Assembly (NCBI GenBank): GCA_032718475.1
Contig: JAUCBJ010008494.1
Coordinates: forward strand, 1-64,000
Length of the DNA: 64,000 nt
Reading direction: 5' to 3'
DNA from: Nemertoderma westbladi
Taxonomy: Eukaryota > Xenacoelomorpha > Nemertodermatida > Nemertodermatidae
The notes below the pieces were generated by a model that worked only from the letters and a program-made list of their open reading frames with translations, did no database searches and was not told where the DNA came from. The position numbers and the translations under genes were made by a program. Below are positions 52,117-60,903 of this stretch, piece after piece; positions within the stretch are counted from its first letter, which is position 1; every line of letters starts with the position of its first letter.

Positions 52117-52158
52117 ACACCTATCCTTCTTATGTCCTCCCCTCGCGCATCTATGGCA
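52117..52158 (-). other. Gag CCHC zinc knuckle, BEL/Pao copy B
   Basis: The minus-strand reading CHRCARGGHKKDRC fits C-x2-C-x4-H-x4-C and matches copy A at 9436-9477. Confidence 0.75.
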
Positions 52159-52209
52159 TAACCCAAATCTCCCTGTATAGTCTAATCAATCTTCTTTCAG
52201 CATTGCCCG

Positions 52210-53241
52210 TCACTGGTCGCAATCAATGGTCTTATGCATCCTGTCCCACATATGCACCTGCTTTCTATGTATTTGACACCTATAGAATGGGTTATAACGC
52301 TCTCTGTATAGCGTCTTGCGTATTTCGTCCAGGTCCGAGCCGGATGGTTTGTTGTTTTGGTTGTATAAACCCACGTCAGGGGTGTTGTTTCCTCCATAGT
52401 CACCACGGCTGTTATATGGACTCAAAGTCCCCATTTTGTCCAGGTCCAAGTCGGATGGTTTATTGTTTTGGTTGCACATACCCATGTCAGGGGTGTTGTT
52501 TCCTCCATAGTCACCACGGCTGTTCTGTGGACTATAAGTCCCCTGGATGGTTGCGTATGGCAACGATCGCCTCACTCTCGGAAATGGGTCTGCCGGACTA
52601 TGTTCGGGTTTAGGCCAGTTGCATTCCGCTTTTGGTACCTTACCGAGACTCTCCTCACTATAGACTGGATCTGTGATCAATTCTGCTTCATAGTTAAGGA
52701 AGTTCGACATCTCCTCCAGCCCTGGCTCCGCACCTTTCTTCTCCCGGGTGGAGAAGGCGATCTTTCTCCAAGTGTTCCTCAGCCAGATCGGTAGTGCCTG
52801 CGCTATTGTAGTGATGTTATTCGTTGCTTTGATTTCGTAAGGTGAATCTAGGGTCTTTAGCACAAACAGTGCCTTTTCGACTTTATTCGCGAAGGTCTTG
52901 ATGCTGACAGGGTTATCCTGTAGTCCGTCTGATGTTATTCCCCTTAAGGTTTGTCGGATGATCTTCGCAGGATGCCCAAATTCCCTGTCCAGGGCCCTCC
53001 ATGCATTCGTGAATCCACCTTCGATACCTTGGTACTGCCTTACGATGTCGTATGCTGGCCCCCCTGTGTAAACTTGTAGGTATTTAAGGCACTCCGCCTG
53101 AGTCAAGTTTTTCGTTAAAATTTCATTACTATACATACGCCGGTATTGCAGATATTCCTCTGGCTTACTACCATCGAATTTGAACGGCTCCACTGGCGGT
53201 AGCTCGATCCTGGTCTTCAGCACGTCGCTGAGTGTTGCCAT
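52210..53241 (-). CDS. BEL/Pao Gag, DUF1759-type capsid region (copy B)
   Basis: 343 codons without a stop. MATLSDVLKTRIELPPVEPF starts at 53241, but this Met is internal: copy A reads through here, whereas copy B has a TGA just upstream (~53245). The DUF1759 signature is complete: FDGSKPEEYLQYRRMYSNEI, LKYLQVYTGGPAYDIVRQYQ, AWRALDREFGHPAKIIRQTL, NKVEKALFVLKTLDSPYEI, LPIWLRNTWRKIAFSTREKK. The C-terminal part holds two related blocks (SPYNSRGDYGGNNTPDMG...QNNKPSDLDLDKM), a small internal duplication absent from copy A. The frame ends near NPFYRCQIHRKQVHMWDRMHKTIDCDQ. Confidence 0.85.
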   Translation of the reverse strand: MATLSDVLKTRIELPPVEPFKFDGSKPEEYLQYRRMYSNEILTKNLTQAECLKYLQVYTGGPAYDIVRQYQGIEGGFTNAWRALDREFGHPAKIIRQTLRGITSDGLQDNPVSIKTFANKVEKALFVLKTLDSPYEIKATNNITTIAQALPIWLRNTWRKIAFSTREKKGAEPGLEEMSNFLNYEAELITDPVYSEESLGKVPKAECNWPKPEHSPADPFPRVRRSLPYATIQGTYSPQNSRGDYGGNNTPDMGMCNQNNKPSDLDLDKMGTLSPYNSRGDYGGNNTPDVGLYNQNNKPSGSDLDEIRKTLYRERYNPFYRCQIHRKQVHMWDRMHKTIDCDQ

Positions 53242-53351
53242 TCACATCACTTGCACTTCCAGCGCGCTCGATGGTTGGGATACAGGTTCCTCCGGTATTG
53301 GCTGGGGTTCGCCTATCAGGCCCATCGACTTTCCTTGTGTTGGATATATCA

Positions 53352-53918
53352 TCAGGAGTAACGGTCCCCTCCATATCTTCGTGTCGCATGATTTATTTGC
53401 GTCTGAGGGGCTTGTGGTTTTTGTTGTTGGCTGCGTGTATTGCTGATACTGCAATGGGGGAATGTCACCCTGCCCCCCCCCCCTACCGGTGTTATGTTTG
53501 GTACTGGGGTTGATGTTATCATGTTAGGGCCCATGCACCTATCGGCAATACCTCCCCCCTCCCCTGGGTATATATTATATCCCTGCATGTTATAGTCATA
53601 CTGGTGTGCAGGTACCGGTATAGGCCTATCCACTTCTTGCCTACCGACCGGTATATACGCCGCGACCTCCGGGTTTAATCCCGTTGTCTGCGCTACCCTA
53701 TCGCCTACACTACCTCTCCCAGCATGGCCTATAGTATGTGCAGTAAGGCCTACAGTATGTCCTGCAGTCTGCCTGTGCCCTTCCGGACCGAAGTTTAATC
53801 TTCTCGAGTATTCCAAGAAGTCCTCCTCGCAACTACCATGTTCTCGATCGGCAGCTCCTTTCCGACGGGAAGTTTTTCTTCGATCCCCTCTCCTGTCTTC
53901 ATCCTTGTACCGGTGCAC
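53352..53918 (-). pseudogene. BEL/Pao Gag linker region (copy B)
   Basis: Matches 10555-11361 of copy A: EDRRGDRRKTSRRKGAADRE, QTAGHTVGLTAHTIGHAGRG, VPAHQYDYNMQGYNIYPGEG. A Gly run from a C-tract near 53473-53482 shifts the frame relative to the DUF1759 part. Function unknown; probably a disordered, Arg-rich Gag segment. Confidence 0.7.
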
Positions 53919-54035
53919 TCTATACCCCTCTCCCGGTGTGTGGTATACTTCACCAGGTTGTGTTTCTCCGGGGCGATGGCAATCTCCCAGAGTACGACCC
54001 CACCGAGTAGTAGCCTAAACAACTTCATTGAAACA

Positions 54036-54285
54036 GCGTCTGCTATAGTCTGCTATGTTAAAGACTTTACCAAACGGCTCCTGCCCCTCCCACTTACTAT
54101 GGTTACCATTGTGTATATGTGACATATGTTACCACTGTGTATATGTAACATATGCGGTATAAGGCCAGCCCACAGACGGAAGTAATTTAATTAATTCGTG
54201 TCTACTGCTTGGCGTTTGACCTTGAAAAGTAGGTGGGTTGCAGACGTTTGGTAAAGTCTTTAACATGATAGACTATGACAGATGC
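54036..54285. mobile_element. 250-bp MITE with ~41-bp inverted repeats
   Basis: The left arm GCGTCTGCTATAGTCTGCTA TGTTAAAGACTTTACCAAAC (54036-54075) pairs with the right arm ending TAGACTATGACAGATGC (54245-54285). AACA on both sides (54032-54035, 54286-54289) may be a target-site duplication. There is no coding content; TGTGTATATGTGACATATG repeats lie inside. It begins 31 bp from the broken end of BEL copy B. Confidence 0.85.
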
Positions 54286-54359
54286 AACATATAAAAGGTA
54301 AATAAACACTGACTAGCGCCAGCCGACAATACCACAATTCTATACTTATCGCTAAGCAA

Positions 54360-54495
54360 CAAGTTGTGGGGCAAGCCGCGAAGTAAGTATAAGGTTATAG
54401 TATTTATAATATTATTTTAATTTGATTATTCTACCTATGGGGCGAGCCAGGAAGTGAGTGATAGCATCGAAGTAAGTAACAATATTATTATTTTA
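54360..54495. repeat. ~75-bp tandem repeat with GGGGCGAGCC motif
   Basis: TGTGGGGCAAGCCGCGAAGT ... AATATTATTTTAATTTGATT is followed by a second unit, TATGGGGCGAGCCAGGAAGT ... AATTTGATC. The motif also occurs at 37632-37650 and, inverted, at 21272-21293. Confidence 0.75.
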
Positions 54496-54990
54496 ATTTG
54501 ATCATTTACTTAAATCCGTCACCGCTTTATTTAAAAATTTCTCCCACCACTTCACCCGCTTATCCCACTATCACCATCTGCCCAATCTTCTTCCTCATCC
54601 TCAGCATCATTACCACCACCACCATCACCCAACATCTCCATCATTCCTTCCAACATATTAATTCTCTCCTCCATCGCTTTCTCCCGCATACATCTCTCCG
54701 CCTCCCGCGCTCTCCTATCCCCCTCCGCCTCCATTTCTAACGTCCAATCTTCCCCCCACGCACTGTTTTTCCTCGCTTCTTCCCCCAAATCATTTTTCTT
54801 TTCTATCTTCTCCCACTCGTTCCTCGGATTTAATAATCTTTCTTTCTTCTTTCTCCCTCACATACATCGCCACCAATATCTCTTAGTTCTCCTTCGCAAT
54901 TTAATTCGTTACATCCTCATCTTCCTCCTCTTCCTCCGCATCCATATCTACCTCATCCACCACAAGCTCATTCTCTCCCAACATATCCAT
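54496..54990 (-). pseudogene. Decayed acidic coiled-coil protein remnant
   Basis: The minus strand reads ATG at ~54990 (MDMLGENELVVDEVDMDAEE, an acidic run), then two in-frame stops, VAMYVREKEERKIIKSEERV, a third stop and a frame of 78 codons (54552-54788) beginning LGEEARKNSAWGEDWTLEM and continuing ERCMREKAMEERINMLEGMM. It is very rich in Glu, Asp and Lys, and the Met/Leu spacing suggests a coiled coil. No family is recognised. The neighbouring BEL Gag also has Glu/Arg-rich coiled coil, but the two are not clearly alike. Confidence 0.35.
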
Positions 54991-55202
54991 GTATAATAAA
55001 TAAATAAATAAATGTGTATAATAATAATGTATAATACTGTAAATAAATAAATTTATATAATATTTTTTTCAATCGATAATTCATTATACCAACAAATAAT
55101 TTACCACCACAAAATAATAATAATAATTTAACCGTGTCTGGCTCGTTGCAGCGACACTGCCTACAAACATGGTCTATTAAAAGTTTCTACCGCTCGAAAG
55201 AT
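54991..55202. other. AT-rich spacer
   Basis: Short AAATAAATAAAT and TAATAATAATA tracts; nothing else. Confidence 0.4.
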
Positions 55203-55965
55203 TCACACTGAATGTTTTATCTTCTTTATTTGAGGCTGCCCATCAGTCTCTATCTCATTGTAAATGTCTTCATCATCCACGATGTCCTCTTCAAAGTCGC
55301 TGATATCTTCACACTCATAGCTAGATGTTTTATTCACGACGAGATCAATTTTTCGCTTAAGCGCTTGTTCTTTCATGGCTTGAGGTGTTTTCATCTGAGC
55401 GCTCGCATCCCCAACGAGGGTATCAATATCCTTATAATCATTATTTTTTCCGCCTCCTAGCTCACTTTCCGCAATCGTTGGCAACCAGATTTTTTTCTCA
55501 CCTATTTTCTTAGCGGTGACTTTTACTGCCTCAGACGTCTGCAGCTGTCTAGCGTTGTTCAGCATTTCCACTTTCATGAGTTCCTCGTCCGCTAATTCAT
55601 CAATCGCAGCCTCAACAACTAACTTTTTAATCGGTAGAAACTCACACCCAGTCGGAATATCGTGGCCCGCGTACTTCTGTAATTCCTTAATTATCTTGAC
55701 ATTTGTGTTGTTTCGAGGGATGAAAATAACCTTGGTGTCGAAATTGTGGGACAAATATATCCCGTTTTCGTTGACGATCGATGTGTACCTTATACTAACC
55801 TCATCGATATTCTCCTTAACATTCTTATCTATGTTAAAGTCGGGCAAACAGAATTCATCCGCTCTGAGATTCAACCCATCGTAATATAGAACACCCTTCC
55901 GCTGTCTACCTATATCATCCGCTTCCCAAACGCCGACAAATCGTTGCCCTTCAAAGTCGTAGATA
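55203..55965 (-). CDS. Unidentified ORF fragment with acidic C-terminus
   Basis: An uninterrupted minus-strand frame from a stop at ~55972 to the stop at 55203-55205, about 254 codons; there is no ATG near its start, so the 5' part is missing. It reads YIYDFEGQRFVGVWEADDIG, LYYDGLNLRADEFCLPDFNI, YLSHNFDTKVIFIPRNNTNV and GHDIPTGCEFLPIKKLVVEA, then an acidic segment (ECEDISDFEEDIVDDEDIYN) and a basic end (QIKKIKHSV), resembling a nuclear localisation patch. The composition is protein-like and the frame is intact. It stops being readable just where the RTE-like fragment begins (55996), so that insertion probably cut it. I do not recognise the family; a transposon-encoded or large-DNA-virus-like protein is possible. 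Confidence 0.45.
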
Positions 55966-55995
55966 TATCCAATTTACCCACAATCTTTGAACTCC

Positions 55996-56636
55996 ATAAA
56001 GCTGATTCACCAGCCGATCGCCTCAATGGTTGGAAAGCCCACTTTGAAAAGCTCCTCAATAATGACAGGGTATTGCCTGATAACTTTATAGAAGTAAAAG
56101 TGTCTGAGTCTGTACTCCCAGATATTCCCATTGGCGATATCTCCTTTGCAGAAGTGAAGGCTGCTGCAAAGAGCATTAAGACCAATCGTGCCAGTGGAGT
56201 AGATGGTGTTCCCCCTGAGGTCTTTAAAATACCTGAGTGTTTAAAGCTCATCTATCCCATCATAGTAGACATGTACCGTACAACAAGAGTCCCACAAGAA
56301 ATGAAATCAAATAAGTTGGTGCCAGTTCCCAAGAAGGGCAACCTAACACTCTATGGTTCTTTTCGGGGAATCTCATTGATCTCGATTGCTGCAAAAATAT
56401 ACAATAGAATTCTATTAAATCGCATCAGGGATCCCATTGAGAGACTGCTACGTGGAAATCAGAATGGGATCCGTAAAGGTCGTGGGACCATGGAGCCCAT
56501 TTTGGCATTTAGAAGGATAATTGAAGAGTTATCAAAAAAGAAAGACAGGCATCTGGCTGTTATCTTTGTTGACTTCTTCAAGGCCTTTGATTCAGTCTCT
56601 CGCTCACGTATGTTCAGCATACTTTCATTATATCGG
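55996..56636 (+). mobile_element. RTE-like LINE, copy 4 (internal RT fragment)
   Basis: The open plus-strand frame from ADSPADRLNGWKAHFEKLLN to HLAVIFVDFFKAFDSVSRSR and FSILSLY is the N-terminal RT region (GVDGVPPEVF, FRGISLISIAAKIYNRIL, GIRKGRGTMEPILAFRRIIE). It is truncated at both ends. Because it is unbroken where copy 1 is damaged, it shows the original KKKDRH sequence. One change is notable: NGIRKG where copy 1 has NGFRKG. Confidence 0.9.
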
Positions 56637-57052
56637 GTAACCAGTTTAATCGCTATTGTCCTGAGAGAATTTTCTTTTTGAAAAACTTCCTCAATTTCAA
56701 TGGAAATATTTATTTACACTTAAATTGGTTGACATGACGAAAGTGGTAACAGATTTACGGTGGCGATTAATGCAACCGATATAAATTTCTATAGACACAC
56801 CCCCGAATTTCCACAGAATATTACTCACGGTTAAATTGATTGACGTCAACTGTATTAACTGTGTAGCTTCTTAGAAGTTTCATAATTTTAAGCATGAGCG
56901 AATTTAATTTAATGTCGGCATCGTAAACTTTCCCTCCCGACGGATATTTTTACTGTAATCATTTAATAAAAACGAACGATCGCAGTGAGCGAACGACATT
57001 GACCCCCTCCCGGGTTTAATAGGGTTAAAACTTCTGGAATGTCTTCGTTGTT
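56637..57052. other. Gene-free AT-rich spacer
   Basis: Nothing recognisable. Confidence 0.4.
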
Positions 57053-57253
57053 CTATATATATACTACAATAACTCTGTCTGCACCATCAACTGGCGTCTC
57101 AGTCGCTACTACTGTCCCTACATTATGTGTTGTTGGTCCAGCTTCGTCAGATGTGGCATAAGGTGTTGTTCCGCCATTTTCTGGTGGGCTAGTATCGTCT
57201 GCAGTTTCGTAATTCTCTGTTACTGGAGCGTCAGTATTTGTCAAATTACTCAT
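57053..57253 (-). CDS. Small Thr/Asp-rich ORF of unknown nature
   Basis: 66 codons from an ATG at 57253 with A at -3. The reading is MSNLTNTDAPVTENYETADD ... TTPYATSDEAGPTTHNVGTV, ending DRVIVVYI. It is hydrophilic, rich in Thr, Asp, Glu and Pro, and has no signal peptide or known motif. It could be a first exon or a chance frame; no clear GT donor with consensus context follows. Confidence 0.25.
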   Translation of the reverse strand: MSNLTNTDAPVTENYETADDTSPPENGGTTPYATSDEAGPTTHNVGTVVATETPVDGADRVIVVYI

Positions 57254-57799
57254 TCTCTTGTCTGTATCAATGTGTTAATATTCTGTCAATATAAATACTT
57301 ACCTTGCGGTGAAAATTAATTTAGTTATAACAAAATTTATATTTGCTGCATTTAACAGCTAGAATATTATATTGGTATAGGATATTACACCTAACACTTA
57401 CCAATATATTCTAATTAATTTACCTTTAATATTTTTATAAATGGCTGTGGGTCAGAGACAACCTTCAACGCACAATAAAAAATACCTTAGATCACATTTT
57501 GTACGGGCTTATACCAACCGATGTTACCTTTTCCAAATTTATCTCTAGAATTTTTTTAATATTCAAATCACTAAATTCTAGCCATAAAAACTTTCAATTT
57601 TATCTCACGGGCAGAAAGAAATAATAACGATACAACTAACCTTAGTGTTCGCGCTTTCAGACCTTTAGCAGTTTAACCCGCCAATTTTAGGTGTCCTCTT
57701 GTTTATAAATCGACTTTAGCCTATAACAACTATTTAATGCACATGAAGTAACATTAGCCGAAGCCAGTCTATGCGCAATCATTCACCCACAGTTAAGGG
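57254..57799. other. Gene-free AT-rich spacer
   Basis: Nothing recognisable. Confidence 0.4.
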
Positions 57800-58570
57800 A
57801 GACTGGATTCGGATGCTTTGAAGGGATTGCGGTGCAGACCTACGGTATTATTCGATTGATCGTTACTATATAATCTCTGACAATATTATTCACTTTCGGG
57901 GAAATATTAACAGTTCCTTTAGGACGTGGCGCTTTAAGTATAAAACAGAGTTATGACTTATACTAAACACAACGAGATGGCTACTGATTTTCGTAAATAG
58001 CGCATTCTTTAGGAGATGCTTTATTATCTGTCACACTGCTGCATACGACTTCACACTGCTGCACACTTATTTGCCGACCGTCACTGAATTTAACCATATA
58101 TAAGGAGGATAGCAACTGACACATGTAGGGATTATGAAATAGCATTTAATGCACACTAAAACCACTGTAATGTAAGTCGCAATTGCTACCGGTAACAGGT
58201 CCCTCTTACCTTCAGTAATCAAGAAGATTGGGGTTTTATGATTATTTATCGATATTCTCCAAATAGAACAACATATTCATCAACATATAACAGTTAATAA
58301 CCGACAGTAAACAGCAGTAAAATAATTCGGTGAATAGGATTGCGTGAGTGCAGAGTTAATAGATTTACGTTTTTATAATCAAAGCCGTCTAATGTTGGCC
58401 AAAGTCTGAAACTTCTAACACAGAAGTACAGAAGAATTTCCAAGCAGTTGTTCTCGCTCAGAAAGGTAAACAAAGACCGTAATGCATTGCGCGGTTTTCC
58501 GTAGGCCTCTGTGCAAGATAAAATGAAAATCGCTCTGATTGGCCGAGCGAGCTGAACGAAGAAGTTCCAC
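57800..58570 (+). repeat. Large diverged duplicate, copy 2 (partner 47910-48700)
   Basis: Same landmark order as 47910-48700, e.g. GTATTATTCGATTGATCG, AGGAGGATAGC, AGGGATTATGAAATAGCATT, ATTTATCGATATTCTCCAAA, TGAAAATCGCTCTGATTGGC. The two are in direct orientation and about 9.9 kb apart. Confidence 0.75.
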
Positions 58571-58638
58571 ATCGACAGTAAATCAGCTGACAGATTTCGT
58601 CATCTGAACTACACTCTATTTAGAGTATTTGGCGTATT

Positions 58639-58775
58639 GCGGCATAAAATGGCTTGTTATGTCCGCTAAAACACCTACAGGGTACATTGCGGAGAAAATG
58701 GCTTGTTATGTCCGCTAAAACAACTAAACAGTTCATTGCGGAGAAAAATGACTGGTTATATCCGCAAAAGCTTTT
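58639..58775. repeat. ~51-bp tandem repeat
   Basis: Three units of ATTGCGGAGAAAATGGCTTG plus TTATGTCCGCTAAAACA, increasingly diverged to the right. Confidence 0.9.
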
Positions 58776-60501
58776 ACACTTAGAATCGCTTTCTGCCGCG
58801 TACCAATCCGTGTCAGCCTTGCTGCAGCTGCTGTACACCAGTGCACCAAACCCAGAAATCGTAAACTCCAAACTCGGTTGTGTAGATGACTGCTGTGTAC
58901 CTTAAAGTTGTACGGAGAATAAATCGGTTGTCTCAGAATCTGAAACCTACAAATTAATTTACAATTTTAAGTCCAAAACAAATTTAATTTTTTATTCGCA
59001 TCTAAATTTACTATAAATATAAACACCCTTCTTGGCGTGCTTCAAATTCAAAATTTTTACTATTTTTGTATTTAAAATATCTACAATTTTTTAACTTGTT
59101 TGTATGTAGAATTCGTAGGAACCAAATAATATCCAATGAATCTTCGATCCACAATCTTAATATAAACTAAAATTTCGATCTCAAATTCCTCCTGCGAAAT
59201 ATATAATTTATTTCGAAATAAAAACCCCCGCCAGGGAAAACAAATTATCTATCGCAAGCAAAGGAAAACGCTGGTCCAGGACTTCAATGTAATAGCACCT
59301 GTTACTATCACCTTTATAATTTACAGTAAGTGTAGATGCGAAATATCTATTTTATAAGCCGAAAAATCCTGACTACAGATTGTTACCGCATTAAAATATA
59401 AACCTAAATTTAACATAGGCCAGAAATGTTTGAGACTCACCAGGATTCCATCCCTCCTTAGAAAACCGATTTCACAGTTCTAGAATGAATTATCTGTACT
59501 GTAACTACACTCTCATTCTAGAATAGTACAAATTATCTAAGTACAATTTTCTTATCTATAGGTTATGCCCAATGGCTAAACTTGGCACATATTACAAATA
59601 TCCCGTAGTTTTCTAAATGGACCAATGAAGGACGATACCTAACTAACCCAAAACATTTGCCCCGAAAACGTACACAAGCAAGACCTATTTTTACTCGCGT
59701 ATCCCCCCAATTTAGTTTAATCTTCGATTGACTTGCGGTATATAATTTATTTACAAACAAGTCAGGTTCAAAACGGGAAATACAACTAAATTTATTCATT
59801 CCTTCCCAATTTATTATACTGTTACCTATGAAGCAGTACTATATCTTTAGGACGTATTGAAACCCATTTAGCCCCCCAAAACCGATCTGTTAGCCCAAAA
59901 TAAGCCCCATACTTCCCTTGACTATTTCCAATGTGCGTTGAGGCGTCTCATCCCTTCGCCAAATTACCATATACGCCCCAACATGACCGCTGTAAGCTGT
60001 AGCGTTTCCAAAACATTAATCCATTAAAACATTAAACCGACTTTCAAATATAATATAATCTAGGACATATTATTACAAGGACAATTTCTATACTAATATA
60101 CACAAAACATATTGCTCAAACTCGAAACTAATATAAATGACAAGAAATTAACAAAGGAAGAATCAAGCTAGAGTTCAGTTGAGATAATAATGGGATTTGG
60201 GCCCCAAAAGGGATTTGGGCCCCAAAACGAATATATAAACTCACAATTTCTATTGAGCTGAGGTTAGCTGCAATGTATTATTACTACAGGTAATGCTTCG
60301 AGGGCATTGCTGCTCGCTCCTCATTGGACCAGCGCACTGAAAATTCTCCACTCATACTACATGGTTTATATAACAGCTGCCAGGCCTAAAGCCATCAACA
60401 GGTAGTTGTCAACTTCTATTTAAAATACTAATAAAAGTACTCTAAATTTAATGTAGATCACTAAGCAACCCTTAACAACAATAAACTTTACTTGCAAATA
60501 G
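58776..60501. other. Gene-free AT-rich stretch
   Basis: No supported gene. At 60191-60227, GGGATTTGGGCCCCAAAA occurs twice in tandem. Otherwise nothing is recognisable. Confidence 0.45.
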
Positions 60502-60705
60502 AAATGGCAGTGATTTTTTATGTCCTTTTATTTGACTTTTTTTGTCCTTTTTTTTTTACGAATTATGCATAATGACTTTTGTTGTCCTTGTAATGACTTT
60601 TATTGTCCTTTTAATGACTTTTTATGTATGTATTTCTTCAAACTGTCAGACTGCTGATTTCTGGACTGTCAGATAGTTGATTTCACTATGCCTGTGCCAA
60701 AACAT
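60502..60705 (-). repeat. Dispersed repeat, copy 2 (inverted partner of 47331-47600)
   Basis: ATGGCAGTGATTTTTTATGT, TACGAATTATGCATAATGAC, TTCTTCAAACTGTCAGACTG and CACTATGCCTGTGCCAAAAC are reverse complements of segments in 47331-47600. Confidence 0.85.
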
Positions 60706-60903
60706 TCCATGATTTATAGACTATGAGATAGATTTCCATATGCGCCTGTGATAAAAAGACTCTATATTTATATATTTCTTTTTAATCCAGGCCTGGAGGC
60801 CCATAATTAACATAAATTACAAATTACAATAATATAATTATTAGATCACAGCACAATTTAATAGTAAAATATACGTATAATGAATAGAGTCTATTTCAAA
60901 GTT

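Larger units (their letters stand above)
48855..54005 (-). mobile_element. BEL/Pao LTR retrotransposon, copy B (defective)
   Basis: Minus-strand relative of copy A. It keeps the 3' LTR (48855-49490), a polypurine tract, protease (51466-52065), a nearly open Gag (52210-53241) and the Gag linker (53352-53918). Homology to copy A ends at 54005, so the N-terminal Gag region, leader and 5' LTR are gone. Between the LTR and the protease there is no recognisable RT, RNase H or integrase; that 2-kb interval holds tandem repeats and charged frames. Confidence 0.85.
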
